DNA from: Sipunculus nudus
Lineage: Eukaryota; Annelida; Sipuncula; Golfingiida; Sipunculidae
Direction: 5' to 3'
Assembly: GCA_026874595.1 (NCBI GenBank)
Contig: CM049318.1
Span: 2,167,741 to 2,231,740 of the forward strand
Length of the DNA: 64,000 nucleotides
The notes below the pieces were generated by a model. That model saw nothing but the letters and a program-made list of their open reading frames with translations, was not told the DNA's origin and did no database searches. Of the stretch, positions 12,730 to 25,370 are shown piece by piece. Every line of letters begins with the position of its first letter. Positions within the stretch are counted from its first letter, which is position 1. Position numbers and translations under genes: made by a program.

Positions 12730-15700
12730 CTGCAAACATAAAAGCATCAAGTTCAGCAGGCCTGTCATAATACATAACATCACAAGATAACATGTATCAG
12801 CAGGCTTTTCATAATACATGACATCACAAGATAACATGTATCAGCAGGCTTTTCATAATACATAACATCACAAGATAACATGCATCAGCAGGCTTTCCAT
12901 AATACATAACATCACAAGATAACATGTATCAGCAGGCTTTCCATAATACATGATATCACAAGATAACATGTATCAGCAGGCGTTTCATAATACATAACAT
13001 CACAAGTAACATGTATCAGCAGGCTTTTCATAATACATCACATCACAAGATAACATGTATCAGCAGGCTTTTCATAATACATAACATCACAAGATAACAT
13101 GTATCAGCAGGCTTTTCATAATACATGATATCACAAGATTACATGTATCAGCAGGCCTGTCATAATACATAACATCACAAGATAACATGTATCAGCAGGC
13201 TTTTCATAATACATCATATCACAAGATAACATGTATCAGCAGGCTTTTCATAATACATCACATCACAAGATAACATGCATCAGCAGGCTTTTCATAATAA
13301 ATAACATCACAAGATAACATGTATCAGCAGGCTTTTCATAATATACGATATCACAAGATAACATGTATCAGCAGGCTTTTCATAATACATCACATCACAA
13401 GATAACATGTATCAGCATGCTTTTCATAATACATAACATCACAAGATAACATGTATCAGCAGGCTTTTCATAATACATCATATCACAAGATAACATGTAT
13501 CAGCAGGCTTTTCATAATACATAACATCACAAGATAACATGCATCAGCAGGCTTTTCATAATACATGATATCACAAGATAAAATGTATCAGCAGGCTTTT
13601 CATAATACATAACATCACGAGATAACATGTATCAGCAGGCTTTTCATAATAAATAACATCACAAGATAACATGTATCAGCAGGCTTTTCATAATACACGA
13701 TATCACAAGATAACATGTATCAGCAGGCTTTTCATAATACATCACATCACAAGATAACATGTATCAGCAGGCTTTTCATAATACATAACATCACAAGATA
13801 ACATGCATCAGCAAGCTTTTCATAATACATGACAACACAAGATAACATGTATCAGCAGGCTTTTCATAATACATAACATCACAAGATAACATGTATCAGC
13901 AGGCTTTTCATAATACATGATATCACAAGATAACATGTATCAGCAGGCCTGTCATAATACATAACATCACAAGATAACATGTATCAGCAGGCTTTTCATA
14001 ATACATAATATCACAAGATAACATGTATCAGCAGGCTTTTCATAATACATGACATCACAAGATAACATGTATCAGCAGGCTTTTCATAATACATAACATC
14101 ACAAGATAACATGTTTCAGCAGGCTTTTCATAATACATAACATCACAAGATAACATGTACCAGCAGGCTTTTCATAATACATCACATCACAAGATAACAT
14201 GTATAAGCAGGCTTTTCATAATACATAACATCACAAGATAACATGCATCAGCAGGCTTTTCATAATACACAATATCACAAGATAACATGTATCAGCAGGC
14301 TTTTCATAATAAATAACATCAAAAGATAACATGTATCAGCAGGCTTTTCATAATACACGATATCACAAGATAACATGTATCAGCAGGCTTTTCATAATAC
14401 ATCACATCACAAGATAACATGTATCAGCAGGCTTTTCATAATACATAACATCACAAGATAACATGCATCAGCAAGCTTTTCATAATACATGACAACACAA
14501 GATAACATGTATCAGCAGGCTTTTCATAATACATAAAATCACAAGATAACATGTATCAGCAGGCTTTTCATAATACATGATATCACAAGATAACATGTAT
14601 CAGCAGGCCTGTCATAATACATAACATCGAAAGATATCATGTATCAGCAGGCTTTTCATAATACATAACATCACAAGATAACATGTATCAGCAGGCTTTT
14701 CATAATACATGACATCACAAGATAACATGTATCAGCAGGCTTTTCATAATACATAACATCACAAGATAACATGTTTCAGCAGGCCTGTCATAATACATAA
14801 CATCACAAGATAACATGTACCAGCAGGCTTTTCATAATACATCACATCACAAGATAACATTTATAAGCAGGCTTTTCATAATACATAACATCACAAGATA
14901 ACATGCATCAGCAGGCTTTTCATAATACATGACATCACAAGATAACATTTATAAGCAGGCTTTTCATAATACATAACATCACAAGATAACATGCATCAGC
15001 AGGCTTTTCATAATACATGACATCACAAGATAACATGCATCAGCAGGCTTTTCATAATACATAACATCACAAGATAACATGTACCAGCAGGCTTTTCATA
15101 ATACATCACATCACAAGATAACATGTATAAGCAGGCTTTTCATAATACATAACATCACAAGATAACATGCATCAGCAGGCTTTTCATAATACATGATATC
15201 ACAAGAGAACATGTATCAGCAGGCTTTTCATAATACATGACATCACAAGATAACATGTATCAGCAGGCTTTTCATAATACATAACATCACAAGATAACAT
15301 GTTTCAGCAGGCCTGTCATAATACATAACATCACAAGATAACATGTACCAGCAGGCTTTTCATAATACATCACATCACAAGATAACATTTATAAGCAGGC
15401 TTTTCATAATACATAACATCACAAGATAACATGCATCAGCAGGCTTTTCATAATACATGACATCACAAGATAACATGCATCAACAGGCTTTTCATAATAC
15501 ATAACATCACAAGATAACATGTACCAGCAGGCTTTTCATAATACATCACATCACAAGATAACATGTATAAGCAGGCTTTTCATAATACATAACATCACAA
15601 GATAACATGCATCAGCAGGCTTTTCATAATACATGATATCACAAGAGAACATGTATCAGCAGGCTTTTCATAATACATGATATCACAAGATAACATTATC

Positions 15701-18700
15701 AAATGTACATGACACTTCAGTCGCAATACCATTAGGGGAAGTAACAATGCACTGAATAATAGATGCATTGAATTGCAACCTGTCAATCAAATGATAATTT
15801 ATTCATACAAGAGTGGTGTGCCAAATAAACAATTACATCAATGATCAGTCATTTTCTTTCACAATCATTTTTTTATTGCATTTTCTAAAGAAGTTGTAAT
15901 ATATAGAAATAATTTTTGATAATCCTACCAGCGATATAAGGTAGATGGGACCATGGTGGTGAACAACACTAAAACTTGACATTTTTGCGGCACACAAGTG
16001 TCAACAACCCTTAACTTTTCAGCATGATGTACCAGTAAGACTGCAACAATAGGGCTGTGTATGGCAAGGCAAATGACAAGGCAAACTCAGGTATTGAAAT
16101 TTGTTTAATTTTTGTTTGCATCATTTTGAGAACTGAAGTGAATTTATGTATTTTCCTGGCAAACTTGCAAAATTCTGCCTATTGTGCCTCCAAAAGTAAA
16201 TTAAAACAAGAAACTTTGATCTGTGGAATATATCTGGTTTGTTAACAGCCTACCCTGGAAGCAGCTGCAGAAAAAGTTTTGAATACCAGTGAATGCCTGT
16301 GAAACCATGGAAACTGTAGCACGGCCATCCATTTATTAGAAAATAACTTTGCACTTCATGAGTGGCATCCATTATGTGAGTTTGATGGCTGTGTCTCACA
16401 TGCAAGTCTCTAGTACAATACTGCTAGATGAGGGCCAGCACAGAATTATATACAAGTCATAATTCTGTGGTTACACTTAGTCACATTACATTTTGCATTT
16501 GACTGCCATGAAACAAGGGACCCATGGGTCACAGTGCTCAGCTGAAGACAACCTTGAAGGTAAAAACCTAAAATAATAACCAATGGAGATAAAGCCTGAG
16601 AGGCAGAAGTAATATAGGTTATGGTTAGTTGTGACGACTTTAAAATTTTTTGAAAGCTAAAAAATTAAGCTTCATAGAAAAAAATCGAAGTTCTGTTAAT
16701 AAAATAAGATGCATACTATTTGCAAGTTGGAATAAGTATCAAATCATCAGATTCCTTTATTTCTTTAATTTTTTTGTGCCATCCTTTCAATAATGGCAAA
16801 TACAGGTTCTTGATGCAAAATAAACTAAGAGGGCTCTGAGGCATCAACAGTACAAAGCCGTATATTTAACAAGGCCTACAGGCCTAATGCAAACCTGTGC
16901 AATGAGATTACACCAGGTATAATGCTTCAATGCTGGACCATTACTTTTCAAGAACATGTGTAACATGTAACATATGAACAATGCAAGTACTAAACACTTA
17001 GAACAAGAAACAATTAAACAAACATCACTGCTGCAATTCTGGCATGGGTGCATACAATACAAAATCTGGAATATGGGTAGTCAACAACTGACTACGTGTA
17101 TCCACCAAAATCAGAGTGGGAAAGGTGAAGTGAGGCATGGATTGAGTGGCAAAAGGAAATAAGAGTGAGGTGTGTTGCATAATAGCATGGATGTCTGCAG
17201 CTGAAATGTGAATGTAGGTTGCGCCACCTACCATAAAATCCAGAAAGCTGTCCAAAATTATAAACATGCAAAATTTTAGGCAAATAAGTCAAACCACTAC
17301 TGAGATATGAGTGATTTTAGCCAACGGCAGACAAACAGACAGAAGCTGTGCAAAAATGGATGCCGGTGGCCCCTCCAGTTTTTTGTACGATAAAAAGCTA
17401 TGTGAGATCTATACACATGCAAAATTTTGGCCCAATCGGTCAAACAGTTCCTTAGATATGAGCTTGAATGTGTGCAGCGTAAACTAGAATGTATGTGGCG
17501 GCACCTGTCATTAAATCGAAAAAGCTGTCCAGGATGTATAAAACTGCGAAATATTAGACAGATATCATGTCAAACCACTCCCGAGATATGAGTGATATTA
17601 TCCCATGGCAGACAAACAGACGGACACTGTGCAAAAATGGTTGCAGGTGGTGCCACCAGTTTTGCGTATGATAAAGGGCTATGTGAGATCTATACACATG
17701 CAGAATTTTGGCCCAATCAGTTAAACGGTTCCTGAGATATGAGCTATGATGTCTGCAGCGTGAACGTGAATGTAGGTGGCACCACCTGTCATAAAATCTA
17801 GAAAGCTATCCAGGATGTATACGCATGCTGAATTTCAGGTGAATTAGTCAAACCACTGCAGAGATATGAGTGATTTTAACCCAAGGCAGATGAACATATG
17901 GACACTGTGCAAACATGGTTGCAGGTGGCACCAACATTTTTTGTGTATGTTATAAAGCTATCCAAGGGCTACATTTGTACAAAATTTTCATAATTGGTGT
18001 AAGTTTCGGAAAAATCCGTCCAGTAGTCTCAGAGGAGTTCTCCGGAAACCAACGTGGCGGCGGAGGAACCTGGTCAAAAACATAGTATCCGCAAAACTTC
18101 GTTTTGGCGCATACAAATAAGCATATCATGATATCACGATAACAGGGAAGTTAACGATACAAATATTGCAGCTGTCAGATATTGTGATAATCCCAGACAT
18201 CGGTTATTGTTCCACCCCTAGAGTGATGCTTAAAACAATAATGATAAAGGACCTGATTACATGTAGAGACAGAGGGAACTGACTCAAAACTCTATTTAAA
18301 GTTAAACAACTGAACAGTGATGTTAAGGTGTGAATCAGTGATATTCATGTATTTAATCAACATTTAAAATCAGCAGGACAGTCCTTCGACCTTGAACTTT
18401 AACCTTGTGATGACAAATCCATATTGTTCTCCCCCTATCGTTAGGTGATCCATAAGTGAAAGATGTAAGGTTTCGGATGATAACTGTTAAAATGCGGGCA
18501 CATGTATGCTTTTTCATTTTCAAGAAGTGGGTTGTGTGACCTTGACCTTTTACCTTGCACACCATAAGTTATCATCCATTAACTAATTAGTGAATGGATG
18601 GGCCCTGTGACCTTGAATCTCTTGACCCTAAAAACAAAATGGTCCATGTTTAAGTGGCTGGTGGACCATATGTAAGTCAAGTCTAAAAATCAATATGTCT

Positions 18701-21700
18701 AGCCAAACTGGAGTTATTGTCCAGAAATCAGTTCATGGACCCTATGCCCCTATGACCTTGACCTTGAGATCCAAAATCCATAGGTATTTTCCTCAATTGG
18801 CAGGTGAGCTATATAAGCAAGGTGGAAGGTTTGAGATGAAAAGCTTGACTTAAAATGCATCCACAATCTTTTTAAAGAAGTTGGTCCTGTGACCTTGAAC
18901 TTTGACCTCATGGCCCCAAAATCAAAAGGTTTGTTGCTTTAGAGGTAGGCCATATATCAGTCAAGTTTGAAATCCATATGTCAAACAAACTTGGTGTTAT
19001 CATTGGGAAACCAATTTTGGACAGACAAACTGATAAATGCACAGATGGACAGACAGAAACATGGACCGACAGGGTGACAACTATAGAGCACCCACTTATT
19101 TAAGCAGGTCTCTAATTATATTTCTCTTTACTTTAGTATTTGTACAAGTAAATGCACAGGTAATCCAAAATGAAGCTAGGTGTTATCTATATGATTTCAA
19201 TTCTCCAGTAAATAAAATGGCTCACTAAACATGAGTTAAGTTTCAGGCTTTGGTTGAAGGTTTATGTTTGACCCATTTGCTACACTTGGCAAATGGGAGT
19301 TGAATGTTGGTTGCCCTAGCAGAAATTTCTGGAACTTTTAGCTGCCTCAGGCAAGCAGTTAACCATTAATGCCAAGCCTGCAGATCAAAGAAATTAACAT
19401 TACAACATAGCATGTAAGCAATACTCACCTTTTTGGCCCCATATTTGTCGTATTGGTAATACCACTGGGGGTAACCTCCTTGCAGATGAGTTTCTGGATT
19501 AAAACAATGGAAGCGACTCCTCCCTAGGGCATCTCTTGAGTCACCTGCTACAACTCCCAGTTTCTCCATACACCTTCCAAATTCAACGTCTTCTGCACCT
19601 CCATCTTTGGAACATAAATACTGATCTCGTTTACCAAAGCGATTCAGTGCCTCCTTACTGATAACGTAACCACCCCCTCCGCTGAAGTAACCCTGTTTCA
19701 TAAACATTTTAAATGCATGTCCAAAGAATACTGGTTCAGTTGGAGAGTGAGCTGACAACATGTAACGTAAATTCTCCACTATCACAAAAGTATCGTCGTC
19801 GACTTTAATGAACCAATCAGCATCATTGATGTGGTTTTTGTAAATATACTCAAACGCTTTCATGGTCCTGGCTGTAAGATGCTCGTATCCAGCTGGTGCA
19901 TCCACTTTCACTGCTGGGAACTCCTTGTTTTCAGTATCGCTCATGAAGATGAGTTTATTACACCGTTTTCCCCAGGTGGCCTTGACATGAACAGCCTTTT
20001 TCTTTAGATTCTGTTCTGCCGTCATTACCCAACACAAGACAGGTACTTTATTGTACAGCTCCTTGGCTGTGTTGTCTTTATCTACAAGAAAAAATAAAAA
20101 TAAAAACATTAAAGAAACATTATTTGATTATAATCCTAATATAATCTGAGGATTTGTGCATGGTTCAAACAAAGTGTTTTACAACTCCAAACTGCTGACA
20201 CCATATAATGATATATGTCCTCTTGCAACTAAGCTTCCTCCACAGATAGAATCTCACCTAAACCATGTCCGAGGAGTAGTTTTGTGTTGCATTCCTGTAC
20301 TCATATCAAACCCTGACAGATTGTTACTAAAGGGTCACATGTTGAAAATAGAATTGTGGCATAAGAGATGCTGTAGTATCCCAAGACAATTAAGGTAAAG
20401 GCCCCCTTTATCTGAAGAATGCTGTGTTAAAAATGGCTGAGATAAAAATGGCTAAGGTAAAAATGGCGGAGGTAAACATGACTTAGGTAAAATGGCTACG
20501 CTAAAAATGGCTGAGGTAAAAATGGAAAATGATAAGATTAAATTTTGAATTTGGAAATTCAAAACATCACTTTTCAGATGCAAATTGCATCTGGTTGAAA
20601 CACATTTTAGATGGGAAATTTCAGACTAGGGTATTTCAACCAGATCAATATTTAATTCTTATAGTCTTATACTTATAGTCAGCTGAGCTAAAAATTGTAT
20701 TTCAGGAATCCAGAATACCTAAAAAATTGAATGGACTGTTCCCTGGTGTAAAAAAAATAAAATTATAAAATTTTATCAAAATCTTTTCTTAAATGTTGTG
20801 GTAAAGTTGCTAACACTCAGTAACAAAAAAAAAACAAAGTAAACTAACCAAACACCAAGCCAACCAACCAACCATGATAACTGATAAAAACTTGATACCC
20901 CCTGGTATATGAATACATAGCATGCATACAATGTGTGTAGTACTGTGAACTATACACTGATCAGGGACCCAGGGTAGACATAGATGAACCTTGGGATATC
21001 ATAAGATTTGTATTATTGATTTACAGAAGGCCATTGATAAAGCTAGTGCCTGGTTTATGTACCAATACTTATTGATCTACCTCTATGTTAGTAAGTTGCA
21101 TAGTCAAAGCTGGCACCATTATCCAGTCAATGTTGGTACATACATAAGTATTTCAGTCAACAGATACTAATTTACTAATTATACAAATATAAAATATACA
21201 AATATACTAATTTGTATTTCATAAATTTTTACAACAGATATACCATAATTGATTGTGCCTGACCAATCCTTATAACAGAAAGGATTGTTAAGATAGAGAA
21301 GCACATTTGCATCCAGGATTTAGGAAAAGGAGGGGTCCAACCCAGGAGGACTAATGACAAAACCTAAAGAAAGGTCCAAAAGTCTGGAAAAGGGGGTTCA
21401 GGCCACAAAATTGGCCTGAAAGTGAAACCTATAAAAAAATATTGCTTTGGCTGAAAAAGGGGGGGGGGGGGTCCGGATTATGGATTCACTTCTGGATTAT
21501 GAACGGTCTAGCAGCAATCTTTGCTGGATCCCTATATTCTTTCATTAATATAACTAGGACTCTACATGCAAAGGCAATGATTAAAGTACTTAAGTCTAGT
21601 TCTGAAACACAAATATTTTTTTATTCAATAAACTAGAATAGCCTGGAACCAGCTGTCAGAATAAATTATCATCTGTAAAACAGATGAACAGCTTGAAGCA

Positions 21701-23768
21701 GCACTGACAGCCTGAAATGATAGGCCTAAGTCAAAATTTAACAATTCATGCATGCCACCTACCTTTGAAGATAACTGCTAGACAGATACTGTAAAAATTT
21801 ATAACTTCATTTACAGTTATATATATATATAAATATAATCATAAAGTATTACTATAATTGACTTTAAAAGTACTCTTTTATTCCTCTAGTCTGCTGTTGC
21901 AGATAATTTGACATAAATCCCATCAATTTTACCTGTAATGTCCTGTATTGAACGGTTCTAATAATATTGTAGATCTTTGTAATTTATAGTTCTTCGTGAC
22001 ATTAATATAACATGGAAAATAAGGCATATTTTGTGTATTTGCCATTTAATTACCACTTATTTACCAGAAGGGGTATTGTTAGTGCAAGCATTTATCAGGT
22101 ATTGTCAGTTCAATTTACCGGCCTGGCATAAACCCACCAGCCCTGCAGGCTGCACATGGTTATTCATAAACCTATATGTACTGTAAAGTGTCATGCTGGT
22201 GAATCAGATTCAAGGAATTTACGCTAAATACCATTATATTATAAATACAATGCCTGCATCAATGGGTAAAATATGAACTCAATATCTGTTGCCCCTGGCA
22301 TACAAGAGTCATGTTTTGTTTATTCTCTATTTTTTATCTTACAACAGTTAATTTATTCATATTTTTTTATTATTATGTACATTCAGTCAGTTACTAGACT
22401 CCTTAATAACATTCTATCATACTATGTACTCCAAAGCAGGGCCAAAATCTTTTCTTTTCCTACAAAGTAAGCACTCATGAATATCTGGCATATCAACGTT
22501 AACAGAATATCAAAATATCAACGTTAACAAACATATAGTGTATGTGTATTGTGGATTCATACACTGTCCCTGCAGATGAAGTAACCACAGTGATAGTCCA
22601 CACAGCAAGTCTCACGTACACACAATGTCTCATAATGTTTACTCTATTGATCCTGGATCGCCACATGTTATATTATATTAACCAGTACCTGCTACAACAT
22701 GCACAGCCAGTGTACTGACCTCATCAATAAGCTCCATGATCTGAACACAAACCAGTCAAACGGACCAGTTACTGGACTATACAGAACTTAATCCTTTCCT
22801 ATATTAAACCCATGAGGTACAAAGACCTTTAAAAGTCACACCCCCTAAACCTGGTTCTACCCCTGGCCTTGTTAAAAGCAGAGAATAAACTTTCAATTAT
22901 GTTATATTATTGTTGTCTTTCTTTCTTCTTCTGTAACTCAGTCAGTCTGACATGAAAAAAAAATGAAATTCTTTATTTTATTCTTATGTATTTTGGGAGC
23001 TGTAACAACCCACTGGTGGAATGATACATCACAATACAAAGTCAAGGATTGTATTGGTATCATCAGGTTACCGTGACCCTGTATCGATACATTTACAATA
23101 TATGACCATCCAAAAGAGCATCTAACATGTTACTTGTGACCTCGGGCATTTAATTACACTGAGTGGCCCAGCAAATACAAGGCTTAACATTATTGGTCAG
23201 AAATCAATTAATCAGGAATTAACTGACTTGGCATGCAGGATCATTTGAACTAATTGAAGGAGCTTTTTCATTATTCATAAATCATAGAGAACTTAAACAA
23301 AGAACAGTGCTCAATGACTTGGAATATGAACTCTGATCCTTCTTTTATTTAAAATGTATTTTATCATATGTATATGCTGAAGCATACAAGGAGCTTTGGA
23401 ATAGATCTTTGTATTGTGAGATAATGACTCATTACAGCCCTACTTATAGTTATAACATGCTATGATATAATATAAAATGCTTCATAAATGCTGCTGTTTT
23501 TTAACTTACCTTGATGAAAATGTCCATCTGTGAAGTTAACTGGTGCATCAACATGGCTGGATTCCATTTTTTCTAACTCTTCGTGGGACATTGGTGGTCG
23601 GAAATGAACGGAGGGAGTTCCAGACTGTTCAGCTGTCATTATATTTCTTCTCTTCCCAGGTTCAATTAAAAAATCTAAAATTCCAAAATTAGCCAGTATT
23701 GTGGTCATTATTAGACCAGCCATGAGACCGATGAAGAAGAACAACCCAACGAACGACTGCTGCACCAT
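12511..23768 (-). CDS. C1GALT1: Core 1 beta-1,3-galactosyltransferase (C1GALT1 family), 3 coding exons
   Basis: The joined coding sequence is complement of 12511-12729, 19429-20081 and 23510-23768, giving 376 residues. Family members are type II Golgi proteins that transfer galactose from UDP-Gal to GalNAc-Ser/Thr to make core 1 O-glycans. Visible features: a short cytosolic tail and a hydrophobic anchor at about residues 6-28; a stem with sequon N78-F-T; then the GT31 catalytic domain with LCWVMT (102-107), HVKATWGKRCNK, the metal-binding VDDDTF (170-175; DDD at 171-173), YFSGGGGYV (198-206), the ED pair at 230-231 in EDVEFGRCME, AGDSRDALG, and EYYVYHLRPYG near the C-terminus, ending in a Lys/Ser-rich tail. 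The length is close to human C1GALT1 (363). The Cys-Cys-Ser-Asp motif I expect before the FHY motif is replaced by DSMSD, so it could be a divergent C1GALT1-like paralogue. The family is very likely right; exact specificity is unproven. Confidence 0.92.
12752..15696. repeat. 44-bp minisatellite, about 67 copies, in intron 2
   Basis: The unit is TCAGCAGGCTTTTCATAATA followed by CATAACATCACAAGATAACA and TGTA, 44 bp, spanning about 2,945 bp. Variants include GCCTGT for GCTTTT, GCATCA for GTATCA, and ACACGATATC or AAATAAC in the middle. Some variants recur with higher-order spacing: 13801-13860 and 14461-14520 are identical, 660 bp (15 units) apart, and a TTTCAGCAGGCCTGT variant at 14773 recurs at 15301, 528 bp (12 units) away. 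The near edge is about 22 bp from the exon 3 acceptor. Confidence 0.95.
15697..17190. other. Intron 2, mostly non-repetitive
   Basis: No exon-like ORF with splice signals was found. A left-end fragment of the CTCAGCTGA family sits at about 16521-16547 (CCCATGGGTCACAGTGCTCA). Confidence 0.6.
17195..18115. repeat. About 283-bp tandem repeat in intron 2, roughly three copies
   Basis: Passages GTGGC(G/A)CCACCTGTCAT, then AAATC(C/T)AGAAAGCTGTCC, start near 17213, 17488 and 17772. Between them, AAAAGCTATGTGAGATCTAT and CAGACAAACAGACGGACACT recur in the same order. Spacing is about 275-285 bp and copies are clearly diverged. The array ends in a GGCGGCGGAGGAACC-type tail like that at 9722-9972. Confidence 0.75.
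18353..19080. repeat. Third cluster of CCTTGAC/TTTGACC repeats, in intron 2
   Basis: Diverged copies of the 8093-9400 repeat: GGTCCTGTGACCTTGAACTT, GGCAGGTGAGCTATAT and AAAATGCATCCACAATCTTT recur here. The cluster ends in GGACAGACAAACTGA and GATGGACAGACAGA runs. The DR1-like strings here are imperfect. Confidence 0.7.
19429..20081 (-). CDS. C1GALT1: C1GALT1-like coding exon 2 (catalytic domain)
   Basis: The acceptor TTTTTCTTGTAG ends at 20082 and the exon starts at 20081. The two bases AT complete Asp87 (G|AT), so the phase matches exon 1 exactly. The exon carries residues 87-304, including the VDDDTF metal site and the GGGGYV and EDVEFGRC motifs. The donor is AAAAAG|GTGAGT (GT at 19428-19427), phase 0. 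Cysteines at 103, 127, 223, 237 and 249 are candidates for the fold-stabilising disulfides of the family. Confidence 0.93.
20429..20530. repeat. 16-bp minisatellite (AAAATGGCTGAGGTAA)
   Basis: Six to seven copies of AAAATGGCTGAGGTAA with substitutions and an occasional one-base length change, in intron 1 about 350 bp from exon 2. Confidence 0.8.
20655..20692. repeat. Right-end fragment of the CTCAGCTGAG family
   Basis: ACTTATAGTCAGCTGAGCTA followed by AAAA matches the right end at 4350-4377. Only the right arm of the hairpin is intact. Confidence 0.5.
20693..23500. other. Intron 1, no further exon seen
   Basis: AT-rich intron sequence with a G12 run at about 21460. Short ORFs lack homology and splice context. 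There is no sign of a nested gene on the plus strand. Confidence 0.6.
23510..23768 (-). CDS. C1GALT1: C1GALT1-like coding exon 1 (start, TM anchor, stem)
   Basis: The exon encodes residues 1-86 plus the first base of codon 87. It starts with MVQQSFVGLFFFIGLMAGLI, a membrane anchor, followed by a Pro/Glu-rich stem. The donor is CAAG|GTAAGT (GT at 23509-23508), phase 1. The ATG at 23768 is preceded nine bases upstream by a candidate acceptor (TCTCTTCAG, last base 23778), which suggests the first exon of the transcript is non-coding and lies further upstream. Confidence 0.88.
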
Positions 23769-24600
23769 GATGGGATTCTGAAGAGACCAATTAGTGAAAG
23801 ATATTGAAATATTAATTATTATATAATTTATAATTTATTGTTAATCATCAGTCTCTGTCAAGAGATTTCTTGTAAATAATGTGTGATCCATAGACAATCA
23901 CAATAATGACACTTATTGCGCTCTTCCTTGTGGTTTTTTGGTGTACTTGATAACTGCAAATCATAACAAAGTGATTCCAGTTGCCATGGAAATGAGAGAA
24001 AATTATGCACCAAGTTAGTTAGTCTTTCTTTCAGTTGTATGTGGGCAAAGTATTTTCTTCTTTATCTCAATAACAGAATTCCACTTATATTTTGTTTATA
24101 TAGTTAAACTTGTTGACAATACCGAGATTAGTATTAAACAAAGAACAACCGATTTTTTTTTTTTAATTTAGCCTACTCTTCCTTACATGAAGGTGCATAT
24201 AATGTTCTGCAATGATCACTTTAAGTTGGTTCACTTAAACTTTCATTTCCGGGACATCAGACATGCTATTCTTCACAAATCAACATGAGCAAATCCTTGT
24301 GCAAACGCTTTCCTTGAAATAATGATCCTGGTAAATTCCTGCCACGTTTACCTCTGATTTCACACAGAAAATTCACCTCAGAGGTGACGAAAGAGCCTTC
24401 TTCACGCCCCAGTGAACACTAACAATTACTGACCAAAACCTCCCCCCGTGTGTCAAATCTCCAAGATCATATTTACACTGGCTGGCGCGTCTCTAGCCTT
24501 CAAACAACTCCCCCTGTCATGGTTTCAGTGTGTTATATGTAATTGCAATCCTGTCCTTTCCCGACCAGGTTAATTAAGAATTTTACAACAGGTGTTTTAC

Positions 24601-24720
24601 CTGTGTTGATTTCCCGTGTTAGCTCATATCACTGATCCATGTGATTGCATTGAATCGTGAGTTCTGTGGCACATGTTGAAACGCCAATATTGACGGGGAA
24701 ACACCGAGGGGTTTCTTCAT
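24601..24720 (-). other. C1GALT1: Candidate 5' untranslated exon of the galactosyltransferase gene
   Basis: Reading the minus strand, AACACAG|GTAAAAC gives a good donor (exon end 24601, GT at 24600-24599) that could splice to the acceptor ending at 23778, nine bases before the start codon. The upstream limit is unknown; I place it just below the motif cluster at 24728-24758. This is inference from splice signals only. Confidence 0.35.
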
Positions 24721-24727
24721 CGTATAC

Positions 24728-24758
24728 ACGCATGCGCACGGGGGATTCCCATGCAAAT
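24728..24758. promoter_or_regulatory. Candidate promoter motif cluster (NRF1-like, kappaB-like, octamer)
   Basis: Side by side lie ACGCATGCGCAC (NRF1-like), GGGGATTCCC (24741-24750, fits the kappaB consensus GGGRNWYYCC) and ATGCAAAT (24751-24758, exact octamer). The cluster is about 130 bp upstream of the candidate 5' exon donor and 1 kb upstream of the start codon. Function is inferred from the motifs and position only. Confidence 0.4.
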
Positions 24759-25200
24759 TAAGTTTATTCCCGGGACATCAGTAATACACGTGGCAAAACT
24801 CCTGGCAATATTTATATGGGGGCGGCAGAAATATTATCCTGCCTCCCCCCCCCCCCATATTTTGAAAAAATGAAAATAAATCATCCCGTCAGATTATCAT
24901 ATCTGACCAAAGACAGGTCTTTGCAGGGAAGGATTCGAACTGTTATGTAAGCCTACTAACAACTAAAACTAGCTATTATAGGCTACTGCACGTATTACTA
25001 TAGCCCGATTTAATCGGACTCAGAAGGCCCCTATATAAAGTATTAGTTCCTGCAATATATATATATATTTGCAGAAGAATCTTTGCGTCTCTTAGTTTTG
25101 CTTCTCATTAGGCCTATAAGCGTTCTACACATATAGGCCTACATCGCGTATAATTGTGGCATATGTATCCCAATGAAGATTTAGTGCATGTCTCCATATA

Positions 25201-25370
25201 CAAGGGCGTGCGCAGGATTTTAGCATAGGGGGGGGGGGCTCACGACCGAAAATTTTCTGACATTGTAACACCCCCCCCCCCCCCCGCAACCTCTTCGGCC
25301 GAGACAGTCAACAGTTGCACTATTATCTATATGCCCCCCCCCCCCCCCCTTGGATTCTGGTCCACCAAAC
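25201..25370. repeat. GGGCGTGCGCAGGA repeat with G and C homopolymer tracts
   Basis: AAGGGCGTGCGCAGGATTTT is followed by G11 (25228-25238), C15 (25271-25285) and C16 (25334-25349). The G tract can pair with either C tract. A related inverted unit lies at 27885-27945 (G-run, GCGCGCGCC, then GCGCCCCCC and ACACGCCCCTGA). Another C-run is at about 24845-24856. The ORFs rich in Pro or Gly over this stretch come from the homopolymers. Confidence 0.65.

Noticed and set aside
12730-12837. Extension of the C-terminal exon upstream into the minisatellite
   Set aside because: The frame stays open only by chance; a good acceptor (TTTGCAG) lies at 12730 and homology starts at the following Gly-Pro-Asp.
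12752-15696. CRISPR-like array
   Set aside because: Repeats are contiguous 44-bp units with no unique spacers and lie in a eukaryotic intron.
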